Below are positions 35,108 through 43,945 of a stretch of 64,000 nucleotides of DNA, piece after piece. Source of the DNA: Kallotenue papyrolyticum (lineage in GTDB: Bacteria; Chloroflexota; Chloroflexia; Chloroflexales; Kallotenuaceae); contig NZ_JAGA01000001.1 in assembly GCF_000526415.1 (NCBI RefSeq), positions 248,001 through 312,000 on the forward strand, given 5' to 3'. The position numbers and the translations under genes are program-made. The notes below the pieces were generated by a model. It worked only from the letters and a program-made list of their open reading frames with translations, was not told the origin of the DNA and made no database searches. Each line of letters begins with the position of its first letter. Position 1 is the stretch's first letter.

Positions 35108-36046
35108 ATGTTTAATGCCAAACATCGCCAACAGGCTCTGACAGGACCAGGCGCCCTGGTGCGGCACCGCCGCAGCTTGAGCGATGCTGCCCTGGTGCGC
35201 CTGATGATCATGCCAACCCTGCTGCTCTTGATCGCGTTCAACATCTTTCCGCTGCTCTACAGCCTGTATCTCAGCTTTACCACCTACTCGGCGATCGCGA
35301 ATCAGGCGCCGGTGTGGGTGGGACTGCAAAACTATCGCGATATCCTCACCAGTGATCAGCTCTGGATCTACTTCCGCAACACCGGACGCTTCGTACTGCT
35401 CTCGGTCAGCCTCCAGACCGTGATCGGCTTTGGGCTGGCGCTGTTACTGCGCGAGCGCTTCCGCGGCAGTGGTCTGATCACGACGCTGATCCTGATCCCG
35501 ATGATGCTCTCTCCGGTCGTGGTCGGTCTCTTCTGGAAGCTGATGTATGACCCCAACTATGGTATCTTCAACTATCTGTTGGGCTATCCCCCCGGACGGG
35601 GCCCCCAGTGGCTGGCGTCCAGCGAGCTGGCGCTGTGGGCCGTCGTCATCGTCGATGTCTGGATGTGGAGTCCCTTTGTGATGCTGCTGTGTCTGGCCGG
35701 CCTCGGCGCCATTCCGGAGGAACTCTACGAGGCTGCCGAGATCGACCGCGCCAGCACTCTCTACCAATTCTGGCGCATCACCCTGCCACAGGTGGCGCCG
35801 CTGCTGTTGATCGCGATCCTGTTTCGCACCATCGAAGCCTTCAAAACCTTCGACCTGGTTATGGGCCTGACCGGCGGCGGGCCCGGTGATGCCACCGAAC
35901 TGGTCGCAGTCAATCTCTATCGCATCGCTTTCTCTGGACAGTGGAACACCGGTCGCGCGAGCGCCCTGGCCTACATCGTTCTGATGATCATCATTGGCAT
36001 CAGCAACATCTATATCCGCTACCTCAATCGACTGCGGGAGGGATGA
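35108..36046 (+). CDS. Sugar ABC transporter permease (MalF/UgpA type)
   Basis: A 312-residue CUT1 permease with six membrane helices. The first (LMIMPTLLLLIAFNIFPLLY) is followed by the usual periplasmic loop YLSFTTYSAIANQAP. The EAA motif (EELYEAAEIDRASTLYQFWR, about residues 205-224) contacts the ATPases. It pairs with the next permease. The start is uncertain: ATG 35108 is chosen because the alternative GTG 35087 lies inside the stem-loop arm; neither has a clear SD, so reinitiation is possible. Confidence 0.88.
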   Translation: MFNAKHRQQALTGPGALVRHRRSLSDAALVRLMIMPTLLLLIAFNIFPLLYSLYLSFTTYSAIANQAPVWVGLQNYRDILTSDQLWIYFRNTGRFVLLSVSLQTVIGFGLALLLRERFRGSGLITTLILIPMMLSPVVVGLFWKLMYDPNYGIFNYLLGYPPGRGPQWLASSELALWAVVIVDVWMWSPFVMLLCLAGLGAIPEELYEAAEIDRASTLYQFWRITLPQVAPLLLIAILFRTIEAFKTFDLVMGLTGGGPGDATELVAVNLYRIAFSGQWNTGRASALAYIVLMIIIGISNIYIRYLNRLREG

Positions 36047-36049
36047 GCC

Positions 36050-36997
36050 ATGCCCAGAGTCGTACCGGCACGATCGACCCAAGCGCTCCGCGCGTTGCGC
36101 ATCAGCCTTGCCTGCGTGGTTTGTTTCGTGTTTTTGATCCCCGTGCTATGGATGGCGCTCACCGCCTTCAAGCCCCGCGAGGCGATCGTGGCCGTACCGC
36201 CACAGATCGTGTTTCGGCCATCCTTGGAGGGCTTTGTGAGCCTGTTTACTCAGCGCAGCACGCTGACGCGCATGCAGATGGAGCGCTACCGCCAGCGCAC
36301 TGATCTGCACTGGTGGGATCGCATTGCGCTGGAGCGCGGGCTGGTGATCATCGGGCCAAGCCAGTATGTGGGCCGTCTGACCAATTCCCTGATCATCGCC
36401 GGCGGCTCAACCGCGCTGGCAGTCGGGCTGGGAGTGCTCTCGGCCTACGCCTTCAGCCGCTTTCGCATCAAGGGCGAGGCCGACCTGTTGTTCTTTATTC
36501 TCAGCACGCGCATGCTGCCGCCGGTAGTTGTCACCATTCCGATCTTCCTGATGTATCGGCGCTTGAACCTGTTCGATACCCACTTGGGCATGATCCTGCT
36601 GTACACCGTCTTCAACCTCTCCCTTTCGGTCTGGCTGCTCAAGGGGTTTATCGATGAGATTCCACGCGAATACGAGGAAGCGGCGCTGGTCGATGGCTAC
36701 ACCCGCTTCCAGGCCTTTCGGCGCATTGTCCTGCCGCAGGCCGTGACGGGTATCGCGACCACCGTGGTCTTCTGCCTGATCTTTGCCTGGAACGAATACG
36801 CCTTTGCGCTGATGTTGACCAGCGACCGTGCGCGCACCGCGCCGCCCAGCATCCCTTCGGTCGTCGGCACGGCGGGCCGTGAATGGGCGGCCACGGCTGC
36901 CGGCTCGCTGCTGTTCCTGATCCCGGTCGTGATCGTCGCATTTGCGTTGCGACGCTACCTGTTGCGCGGCATCACCTTTGGAGCTATTCGGCGATGA
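36050..36997 (+). CDS. Sugar ABC transporter permease (MalG/UgpE type)
   Basis: A 315-residue CUT1 permease, second of the pair. Helix 1 is SLACVVCFVFLIPVLWMAL, followed by TAFKPREAI. The EAA motif is EYEEAALVDGYTRFQAFRRI (about residues 205-224). An unusually long segment of about 45 residues between helix 1 and the core (containing RMQMERYRQRTDLHWWDR) is not in the E. coli MalG model. It starts 3 bases after the preceding stop, and its own stop overlaps the next start (ATGA). Confidence 0.9.
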   Translation: MPRVVPARSTQALRALRISLACVVCFVFLIPVLWMALTAFKPREAIVAVPPQIVFRPSLEGFVSLFTQRSTLTRMQMERYRQRTDLHWWDRIALERGLVIIGPSQYVGRLTNSLIIAGGSTALAVGLGVLSAYAFSRFRIKGEADLLFFILSTRMLPPVVVTIPIFLMYRRLNLFDTHLGMILLYTVFNLSLSVWLLKGFIDEIPREYEEAALVDGYTRFQAFRRIVLPQAVTGIATTVVFCLIFAWNEYAFALMLTSDRARTAPPSIPSVVGTAGREWAATAAGSLLFLIPVVIVAFALRRYLLRGITFGAIRR

Positions 36998-37251
36998 ACA
37001 ACCCGGAGCATGCGCCCCCCAACCCGGCGGGCATCACCACGCCGGTACCACCCCGCGAGGCGGCCACGCCCCTACGCCTGGGCGGACGGCAGCGACGCGA
37101 ACGCCTGGAAGGTATCGCCATGCTGATCATGCTGGTCGGCCTGCTGATGATCTTCCAGCCGTTGGCCAAAGCCTTGTACACCTACAGTTTCCTAGTCATT
37201 CTCGCGGGCACGATCATGTTCATCGTGGTCAGCCATCTTCCGGATCACTAG
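36994..37251 (+). CDS. Small two-helix membrane protein inside the ABC transporter operon
   Basis: An 85-residue protein. The N-terminal half is Pro/Arg-rich and hydrophilic (EHAPPNPAGITTPVPPREA, then LRLGGRQRRERLEG). Two hydrophobic segments follow, at about residues 43-58 and 62-80. Its ATG overlaps the permease stop, so translation is coupled. I do not recognise the family. The position (after two permeases, before two ATPases) recalls glpU, a small membrane protein in the rhizobial GlpSTPQUV glycerol importer, but I see no clear sequence match. Confidence 0.7.
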   Translation: MNNPEHAPPNPAGITTPVPPREAATPLRLGGRQRRERLEGIAMLIMLVGLLMIFQPLAKALYTYSFLVILAGTIMFIVVSHLPDH

Positions 37252-37263
37252 CGAGCGACGCTT

Positions 37264-38352
37264 ATGGCAACCATCGAACTGCGACGCGTCGAGAAGCGCT
37301 TTGGCGATGTCCATGCGGTCAAGTCCCTGGATCTCAGCGTAGCGGATGGCGAATTCGTCGTGCTGCTCGGCCCGTCGGGGTGCGGCAAAACCACCACCCT
37401 GCGCATGATCGCCGGGCTGGAAACCACCACCGCCGGCGAAATCTACATCGACGGACGCAACGTGACCCACCTGCGCGGGCGCGACCGTGACATCGCCTTT
37501 GTCTTCCAGCTCTATGCACTCTACCCGCACCTGACGGTCTGGGAGAACATTGCCTTTCCCCTCAAAGCGCAGCACGAAGCGCGCAGCGTGATCGAGCAGC
37601 GGGTGCGGGAGGTGGTGCGCCTGCTGGGCATCGGCCACCTGCTCCATTTGCGACCTAAAGCCCTGAGCGGCGGCGATCAGCAACGCGTCGCGCTGGCCCG
37701 CGCGCTGGTGCGCCGTCCGGCCGCCTTCTTGATGGATGAGCCGCTTGGCGCGCTCGACGCCGATTTTCGTGAAACGATGCGCGCCGAAATCAAAAAACTG
37801 CACCTGGCCCAGCATGCCACTACCGTTTACGTTACCCACGACCAGATCGAAGCGATGGCCATGGGCGATCGCATCGTGGTGATGTCCAACGCCGAGGTGC
37901 AGCAGATCGGCACACCCCATGCGGTCTATAGCGATCCGGCCAACCTGTTCGTCGCGCGCTTCATCGGCAGTCCGGGGATGAATCTCCTGCCCGGCACATA
38001 TGTCGATGGCCAGCTCCACCTGCCCGGCGACAACCGCTATCCGATACCGCCCGCCTGGCGTTCCGCGCTGGCGCCCTTCCGCGAGGTAGTGCTCGGCTTC
38101 CGCCCCGAAGCGGTGCGCATCGACCCGCATGGAGCGCTGCAGGCCACCGTGTATGCCGATGATCTCCACGGCGCGTATGCCATGCTGCATCTGGCCCTCG
38201 GCGAGGAGGAGACGATTGTGCATGCGCGCGTGAGTCGAGAGACCAGCTACTCCATCGGCACGCCGGTGCGCTTCGACGTAGATGCACAGTTGGTGCGCTT
38301 TTTCGATCCTGTCAGCGAACGCGCCATCGCGCGGGAGGCCCGCCATGGCTGA
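37264..38352 (+). CDS. Sugar ABC transporter ATP-binding protein (MalK/UgpC type), first
   Basis: A 362-residue ATPase. Walker A is GPSGCGKTT (about residues 37-45), the Q-loop is FVFQLYALYPH, the signature is ALSGGDQQRVALARAL and Walker B is AFLMDEPLGALDA, with switch His in VTHDQIEAM. A C-terminal TOBE/OB regulatory domain runs from about residue 235 (PGMNLLPGTY). The variants VFQLYAL and LSGGDQQR differ slightly from the consensus NYAL and SGGQQQR. It overlaps the second ATPase gene by 8 bases. Confidence 0.92.
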   Translation: MATIELRRVEKRFGDVHAVKSLDLSVADGEFVVLLGPSGCGKTTTLRMIAGLETTTAGEIYIDGRNVTHLRGRDRDIAFVFQLYALYPHLTVWENIAFPLKAQHEARSVIEQRVREVVRLLGIGHLLHLRPKALSGGDQQRVALARALVRRPAAFLMDEPLGALDADFRETMRAEIKKLHLAQHATTVYVTHDQIEAMAMGDRIVVMSNAEVQQIGTPHAVYSDPANLFVARFIGSPGMNLLPGTYVDGQLHLPGDNRYPIPPAWRSALAPFREVVLGFRPEAVRIDPHGALQATVYADDLHGAYAMLHLALGEEETIVHARVSRETSYSIGTPVRFDVDAQLVRFFDPVSERAIAREARHG

Positions 38353-39421
38353 TCTTGAGCTGCGGACCATAACCAAGCGTTTCGGGCGCATAACGGCCCT
38401 GGACGGTGTGTCGTTCAGCGTGCGTGACGGCGAGTTTTTTGTGCTGTTGGGCCCCAGCGGCGCGGGCAAGACCACTACCCTGCGTGTTGTCGCCGGGCTG
38501 GAACGACCTGAGCAGGGCCGGGTTCTGATCAACGGTGAGGACGCGAGCGACTGGCCGCCGGCGCAACGCGACGTGGCCTTTGTCTTCCAGCAGTATTCGC
38601 TCTACCCGACAATGTCGGTGTACGATAACCTGGCCTTTCCGCTGCGCTCGCCGCTGCGGCGCGTCCCGGAAGCGGTGATCCGCCAGCGCATCCACGAGGT
38701 TGCGGAAAAGCTGCGGATCGCGCATCTGTTGGAGCGCAAAACGGCGCGCCTATCAGGCGGGGAGATGCAGCGCGTGGCGATCGGACGGGCTATGGTGCGC
38801 GATCCGCAGCTCTTTCTGATGGATGAGCCGCTCTCCAACCTGGACGCGAAGCTGCGCGAGGCGCTGCGGGTAGAGCTGAAACATGTACAGAAGACGCGTG
38901 GCAGCACCACGCTGTTCGTGACCCACGACCAGATCGAGGCGCTCACCATGGCCGACCGCATTGCGGTGCTGGAGGCGGGCCGCATTGTTCAGATCGGCAC
39001 GCCCTACGACATCTATGATCGCCCCGCAACGACGTTTGTGGCCCAACTGGTAGGCGCTCCGCGCATCAACCTACTGCCAGCAGAGCCCAGCGATGGAGCG
39101 CTGTGCGTCCCCGACAGTCCGCTGCGCTTGCCGCTGGAACACGTGTCCGCTGCGCTGCCGGAGCGCCTCACCCTGGGGGTGCGCCCCGAGGATGTGCGCC
39201 TCGATCCGCAGGGGCCGTTCGTGGGGGAGATTGCCCTGGTTGAACCGCTCGGTCCCGAAACACTGCTGCATCTGCGCGTAGGTGCCCAGATGCTGATCAG
39301 CACGCTGGCGGGCATGCCCGCGGTGGAGCGCAACACCAGCGTCCGCTTCACCATCCCGCCGCGGCGCGTGCATGTCTTTGGACCGGATGGTCGTCGCCTG
39401 GCCGGGGGAGAAACACCATGA
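38345..39421 (+). CDS. Sugar ABC transporter ATP-binding protein (MalK/UgpC type), second
   Basis: A 358-residue ATPase. Walker A is GPSGAGKTTTLR, the Q-loop VFQQYSLYP, the signature RLSGGEMQRVAIGRAM, Walker B LFLMDEPLSNLDAK and the switch VTHDQIEAL; a TOBE region follows. Two MalK-type ATPases in one operon suggest a heterodimer, whereas classic CUT1 importers use a homodimer. Start ATG 38345 is preceded by GGGAGGCC within the preceding gene. Confidence 0.92.
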   Translation: MADLELRTITKRFGRITALDGVSFSVRDGEFFVLLGPSGAGKTTTLRVVAGLERPEQGRVLINGEDASDWPPAQRDVAFVFQQYSLYPTMSVYDNLAFPLRSPLRRVPEAVIRQRIHEVAEKLRIAHLLERKTARLSGGEMQRVAIGRAMVRDPQLFLMDEPLSNLDAKLREALRVELKHVQKTRGSTTLFVTHDQIEALTMADRIAVLEAGRIVQIGTPYDIYDRPATTFVAQLVGAPRINLLPAEPSDGALCVPDSPLRLPLEHVSAALPERLTLGVRPEDVRLDPQGPFVGEIALVEPLGPETLLHLRVGAQMLISTLAGMPAVERNTSVRFTIPPRRVHVFGPDGRRLAGGETP

Positions 39422-40284
39422 AGATCGGTATCAGCACCTGGGTCTGGACCTCGCCCCTGCGCGACGAGGACGTCGCGCGACTGGTGCCCCACATCGCAGC
39501 GTTGGGCTTTGACTGGATCGAGCTGCCGATCGAAAGGCCGGCAGCGTTCGACTATGCGCAGGCCGCCCGGTTGATCGAGGTCCACGGGCTGGGCGTGAGC
39601 GTCTGCGCCGTGGTCGGCGCCGACCGCGACCTGAGCCACCCCGATGCGGCGGTGCGCGCCAACGGCATGGCCTACCTGCGCCACTGCATCGAGGCCGCCC
39701 AGCTTCTGGGCGCGCCAACCGTGGTCGGCCCGCTCTACGCCGCAGTCGGTCGCACCTGGCGCATGGGCACGGAGGAGCGCGCGCGGCTGCTGGATCAGAT
39801 CGCCGCCCACCTGCGCGAGCTGGCCGCCTACGCTGCCGCGCGGGGGGTTGCCCTCGCCATCGAACCGCTCAACCGCTTCGAAACCAGCGTCATCAACACT
39901 GTAGCGCAGGCGCTGGAGTTGCTGGAGCGCGTGGACCACCCGGCCTGCGGCCTGCTGCTCGACACTTTCCACATGAACATCGAAGAGCGCGCTTTTGACC
40001 AGGCGCTGCGGCAGGCCGGCGCATACCTGCGGCATGTGCATGCCTGCGAAAACGACCGTGGTGCGCCCGGATCCGGGCATGTGCCGTGGACCGAGGTCGG
40101 AACGGCCCTGCGCGCCATCGGCTACCACGGCCCACTGGTGATCGAGTCGTTCGCTGCGGAGGTGGCGGCGATCGCCCGTGCCGCGGCGATCTGGCGCCCC
40201 CTGGCCGATTCGCCTGACGCGCTCGCGCGCGCCGGACTGCGCTTTCTGCGCGAACACCCGGCACTGCTTGGAACAGCGGCATGA
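39418..40284 (+). CDS. Sugar phosphate isomerase/epimerase, TIM barrel (second of three)
   Basis: A 288-residue AP-endonuclease-2-type TIM barrel. It begins MKIGISTWVWTSPLRDEDVA, as D-psicose/D-tagatose 3-epimerases do. Metal-site regions are LAIEPLNRFETSVIN (Glu), LLLDTFHMNIEE (Asp/His), HVHACENDRGAPGSGHVPW and PLVIESF (Glu). The sequence LNRFETSVIN and the ENDRG-PG-GH loop are typical of ketose 3-epimerases. Its start overlaps the ATPase stop (ATGA). Confidence 0.88.
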   Translation: MKIGISTWVWTSPLRDEDVARLVPHIAALGFDWIELPIERPAAFDYAQAARLIEVHGLGVSVCAVVGADRDLSHPDAAVRANGMAYLRHCIEAAQLLGAPTVVGPLYAAVGRTWRMGTEERARLLDQIAAHLRELAAYAAARGVALAIEPLNRFETSVINTVAQALELLERVDHPACGLLLDTFHMNIEERAFDQALRQAGAYLRHVHACENDRGAPGSGHVPWTEVGTALRAIGYHGPLVIESFAAEVAAIARAAAIWRPLADSPDALARAGLRFLREHPALLGTAA

Positions 40285-40300
40285 AGCAAGGAGGAAGCCG

Positions 40301-40741
40301 ATGTACCAGCTTGGTCGCGGCATAATCACCACAGCGCAGGATGTTGATGCGCTGACCTTTCCGTGGGGTACCGTCCGGATCTTAAGCGAACCGACCGTGA
40401 CGGGCGCGCAGCATTTCAGCTTCGGCGTCGTGGAGCTGGCGCCCGGCCAGGGCCATGCGCGTCATAACCATCCCGGCGCGGAGGAGATCATCTACGTGCT
40501 GGAGGGCGAAGGCGAGCAGATGATCGACGATCGGCCCGCCGTCCGGGTGCGCGCCGGTGATTGTATCTTTATCCCTGCCGATAGCTACCACGCGACGCTC
40601 AACGTCGCGAGTGTCCCGTTGCGTCTGGCGATCGTCTATGCGCCAGCCGGTCCGGAGCGTGTTCTGCGCGAGCTGCCCGATTGCCGGGTCATGCCGGCCG
40701 GTCCTCACCCGCCCCAGGGCACGGTGGTTGCGGAGCCATAA
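40301..40741 (+). CDS. Cupin-domain protein
   Basis: A 146-residue single-cupin protein. Motif 1 is GHARHNHPGAEEIIYVLEGEG (His, His and Glu metal ligands); motif 2 is GDCIFIPADSYHA (His ligand). Small cupins in sugar loci act as isomerases or epimerases, or sense ligands. Start ATG 40301 follows AAGGAGGAAG. It lies between an epimerase and the GntR regulator. Confidence 0.85.
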   Translation: MYQLGRGIITTAQDVDALTFPWGTVRILSEPTVTGAQHFSFGVVELAPGQGHARHNHPGAEEIIYVLEGEGEQMIDDRPAVRVRAGDCIFIPADSYHATLNVASVPLRLAIVYAPAGPERVLRELPDCRVMPAGPHPPQGTVVAEP

Positions 40742-40801
40742 ACGCCGTTGCATAATGCAGTCTTGAGACATGGTCGCTGGACCGGGAATGGGCAGGCCGG
40801 T

Positions 40802-41509
40802 ATGTTGGAGAATGATCGTGACAACGGGCTGGCGCGCGAGGATGAGGCTTCGCTCACCGAGCGCGCCTACCAGGCGATCTCGCGCGCGATCGCCAACCTG
40901 GAATTCAAACCCGGCGAAGTGCTCAGGCAGGATCGACTGGCGCGCTGGCTGTCGATCAGTCGCACGCCGGTCCGTGAAGCGCTGCGCCGGCTGGAGCAGG
41001 AGGGGATCATTCAGACGGTGGCCGGGCGCGGTTTGATCGTCGCCGAACTAACCGTCAAAGACGTCGAGGATATGCTCGACCTGCTGCGGTTGACCGATGC
41101 GCACGCTGCCTTCCTGGCTGCGCAACGCCGCAGCGACCAACAGGCCGCGCGGCTGCTGGAGGTCACCCGCGAGCTGTTGGCCGCCGCCGAAGCACACGAC
41201 ATCGAACGCTGGACGCAAGCAGATCGTCCCTATCATGACATTGTGCTCAGCGCTGCTGGCAATCAGCTGTTGCGCCAAACGATCCAGGACGTTCGTCGTC
41301 GGTTGCATCGCATCACGATCAACTCCGGCACACGGCCCGAACGGCTGATCGCCTGTACCCACGAGCACGTGGCGGTCGCAGAAGCGATCGCCGCGCGCGA
41401 CGCCGAGGCGGCGCGGCGCTTGATGGCCGAACATATCGATGCGATGAGCCGCAGTGCCATGGCGCTGATCCATACGTATATCGTCCCGGTCCGCGGTGAG
41501 CGCTTCTGA
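40802..41509 (+). CDS. GntR-family transcriptional regulator (FadR/FCD subfamily)
   Basis: A 235-residue regulator. The winged helix-turn-helix is at about residues 15-85 ([53 protein letters not shown]). The all-helical FCD ligand-binding domain follows, with Asp and His metal ligands ([31 protein letters not shown]). Such regulators usually bind a small carboxylic acid or sugar acid and release DNA. It probably controls the palindrome at 27332-27349. ATG 40802 is chosen; no strong SD is seen. Confidence 0.88.
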   Translation: MLENDRDNGLAREDEASLTERAYQAISRAIANLEFKPGEVLRQDRLARWLSISRTPVREALRRLEQEGIIQTVAGRGLIVAELTVKDVEDMLDLLRLTDAHAAFLAAQRRSDQQAARLLEVTRELLAAAEAHDIERWTQADRPYHDIVLSAAGNQLLRQTIQDVRRRLHRITINSGTRPERLIACTHEHVAVAEAIAARDAEAARRLMAEHIDAMSRSAMALIHTYIVPVRGERF

Positions 41510-41550
41510 GCCACCGTGGGCAGGGTAGCAACCAATTCGAGGAGGAAGCC

Positions 41551-42552
41551 ATGCCACGACCAGTCACGTTGTTCACCGGACAGTGGGCCGATCTGCCGCT
41601 GGAGACGCTGGCGCAAAAAGCTAAGCAATGGGGCTTCGACGGGCTGGAGCTGGCCTGCTGGGGCGACCACTTCGAGGTTGATAAGGCGTTGGAAGACGAC
41701 GGCTATGTACGCCGCAAGCGCGAGCTGCTCGAACGCCACGGCCTGCAGTGCTTCGCGATCAGCAACCACCTGGTCGGGCAGGCGGTTTGCGATCCGATCG
41801 ACCGCCGCCACCAGGCGATCCTGCCCCCGCGCGTCTGGGGCGACGGCGATCCCGAAGGCGTGCGTCAGCGCGCTGCCGAGGAGATGCAAAACACCGCCCG
41901 CGCCGCTAGGCTCTTTGGTGTAACGCAGGTCAACGGCTTCACCGGCAGCAGCGTCTGGAGCAAGCTCTACTTCTTCCCGCCCACCAGCCAGCTCGAGATC
42001 GAGGAGGGCTACCGCGACTTCGCCGCGCGCTGGCGGCCGATCCTGGAGGTCTTCCAGGAACAGGGCGTGCGCTTCGGCCTGGAGGTGCATCCCACCGAGA
42101 TCGCCTACGACATCATCACCGCGCAGCGCGCGCTGGAGGCGATCGAGCACCATCCCAACTTCGGCTTCAACTTCGATCCGAGTCATTTCGTCCACCAGTT
42201 CATCGATCCAGTCGAGTTCATCAACGCTTTTCCGGATCGCATCTTCCATGTCCACGTCAAGGACTCGCGTGTGCAGCTCAACGGCCGCAACAGCATTCTG
42301 GGCAGCCACCTCGACTTCGGCGACCACCGGCGCGGCTGGGATTTTGTCTCGCCCGGACGCGGCGATGTCAAGTGGGACCGCATCATTCGCGCGCTCAACC
42401 GCATCGGCTACAGCGGACCGCTGTCGATCGAATGGGAAGATAGCGGCATGGATCGCGAGTACGGCGCCCAGGAAGCACTGGCCATGGTGCGACGCGAAGA
42501 TTTCGCGCCCTCGGCGGTGGCCTTCGATGCCGCCTTTGCTTCGAAGCGGTAA
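41551..42552 (+). CDS. Sugar phosphate isomerase/epimerase, TIM barrel (third of three)
   Basis: A 333-residue AP-endonuclease-2-type TIM barrel, longer than the other two. Features: [21 protein letters not shown] at the start, [12 protein letters not shown] (Glu), [14 protein letters not shown] (Asp/His), [11 protein letters not shown] and [11 protein letters not shown] (Glu). This subgroup often accompanies Gfo/Idh dehydrogenases and 3-keto-sugar metabolism. An SD (GAGGAGGAAG) precedes ATG 41551, and a Gfo/Idh gene follows after 62 bases. Confidence 0.88.
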   Translation: MPRPVTLFTGQWADLPLETLAQKAKQWGFDGLELACWGDHFEVDKALEDDGYVRRKRELLERHGLQCFAISNHLVGQAVCDPIDRRHQAILPPRVWGDGDPEGVRQRAAEEMQNTARAARLFGVTQVNGFTGSSVWSKLYFFPPTSQLEIEEGYRDFAARWRPILEVFQEQGVRFGLEVHPTEIAYDIITAQRALEAIEHHPNFGFNFDPSHFVHQFIDPVEFINAFPDRIFHVHVKDSRVQLNGRNSILGSHLDFGDHRRGWDFVSPGRGDVKWDRIIRALNRIGYSGPLSIEWEDSGMDREYGAQEALAMVRREDFAPSAVAFDAAFASKR

Positions 42553-42614
42553 CGCGGCGGTGTGTGACCCGCGATGGTCTGTCGCAACCGAGCAGGATAG
42601 TGTAGGAGTCGTCC

Positions 42615-43811
42615 ATGAGTGATGCGACGGGATTCACCTCGATGGCCGGGCCGCGCGCCAGCGGCAGCGCGCCCGAGATCGGCGTCGGCATGTTGGGCTA
42701 TGCCTTCATGGGCAAGGCGCACACCAACGCGCTCAAAAAGCTGCCGTACATGATCTACCCACCGCCGGCCATCCCGCGGCTGGTGGCGATCTGCGGTCGT
42801 GACCAGACGGCCGTGGCCGAAGCGGCGCGGCGCTACGGCTACGAACGCTTCTACACCGACTGGCATCAACTGATCGAGGATGAGCAGGTCCAGCTCTTCG
42901 ACAATGGCGGCCCCAACGATCAGCATGCCGAGCCCTGCATCGCCGCGGCGCAGGCCGGCAAGCACATTCTGTGCGAAAAGCCGTTGGCGCGCAACGCCGA
43001 AGAGGCCAAAGCCATGCTCGACGCGGTGACCGCCGCCGGCGTCAAGCATATGGTAGCCTTCAACTACCGCTTCGTGCCGGCGGTGCGGCTGGCCTACGAT
43101 CTGATCAAAAGCGGACGCCTGGGACGCATCTACCACTTCCGCGCGGTGTACCTCCAGGAATGGATCATGCCGCACTACGGCACGCCGCTGATCTGGCGGT
43201 TGCGCAAGGCGCAGGCCGGCAGCGGCGCGCTGGGCGACCTCGGCGCGCATATCATCGACCTGGGACGTTTCCTGGTGGGCGAGATCACCGCCGTTAGCGC
43301 CATGACGCGCACCTTTATCGAGGAGCGGCCCCTGCCCGACGGCAGCGGCAGCGGTAAGGTCGATGTCGATGATGCTTTTGTCGCGACGGTGGCCTTCGAC
43401 AACGGCGCGATCGGCAGCGTGGAAGCCACGCGCTTCGCCGCGGGCCGTAAAAACTTCAACTCGTTCGAGATCAATGGCGAGAAGGGTAGTCTGCGCTTCA
43501 ACCTGGAGCGCCTCAACGAGCTGGAGGTCTTTTGGGTCGATGAGCAGCCGCGCGAGACGCAGGGCTTCCACCAGGTGCTGGTCAGCGAGCCCTACCATCC
43601 CTTCTGGACGCACTGGTGGCCGCAGGGCCATATCATCGGCTGGGAGCATACCTTTGTGCACGAGATGGCCCACCTGCTCGATTGCATCGTCAACAACAAG
43701 GACGTGGCGCCGCTGGGCGCGACCTTCGAGGATGGCTACCGCAACGCCGTGATCTGCGACGCGATCCTCGAATCCGCCGCCAGCAAGCGCCAGGTGGACG
43801 TGCGCTTCTGA
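42615..43811 (+). CDS. Gfo/Idh/MocA-family NAD(P)-dependent oxidoreductase (first)
   Basis: A 398-residue dehydrogenase. The N-terminal Rossmann domain starts GVGMLGYAFMGKAHTNAL (about residues 24-41). [18 protein letters not shown] contains the catalytic Lys of the EKP motif. The C-terminal alpha/beta domain includes GDLGAHIIDLGRFLVGEI. It probably oxidises or reduces a sugar or inositol at a hydroxyl adjacent to the epimerised centre. It is the last gene of the rightward operon, followed by a strong hairpin. Confidence 0.9.
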   Translation: MSDATGFTSMAGPRASGSAPEIGVGMLGYAFMGKAHTNALKKLPYMIYPPPAIPRLVAICGRDQTAVAEAARRYGYERFYTDWHQLIEDEQVQLFDNGGPNDQHAEPCIAAAQAGKHILCEKPLARNAEEAKAMLDAVTAAGVKHMVAFNYRFVPAVRLAYDLIKSGRLGRIYHFRAVYLQEWIMPHYGTPLIWRLRKAQAGSGALGDLGAHIIDLGRFLVGEITAVSAMTRTFIEERPLPDGSGSGKVDVDDAFVATVAFDNGAIGSVEATRFAAGRKNFNSFEINGEKGSLRFNLERLNELEVFWVDEQPRETQGFHQVLVSEPYHPFWTHWWPQGHIIGWEHTFVHEMAHLLDCIVNNKDVAPLGATFEDGYRNAVICDAILESAASKRQVDVRF

Positions 43812-43836
43812 GCCGCGACAGCGCAGCGAGCCACAC

Positions 43837-43863
43837 GCGGGCGGGGGCCGGCCCCCCGCCCGC
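43837..43863 (+). terminator. Terminator of the 16-kb catabolic operon
   Basis: GCGGGCGGGGG and CCCCCGCCCGC are perfect 11-bp arms around 5 bases, 25 bases after the last stop codon. Confidence 0.75.
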
Positions 43864-43945
43864 GCTCTGTTGTCTGCCGCTTGCGTCCAGCGGTGCTTGC
43901 CAGTACACTGTGAAGCTGTTCACATGCAGACCGAGGAGGACAACC

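Noticed and set aside
41263-42327. Long minus-strand frame opposite the GntR and epimerase genes
   Set aside because: No recognisable domain, no ribosome site, and it crosses two well-supported genes.
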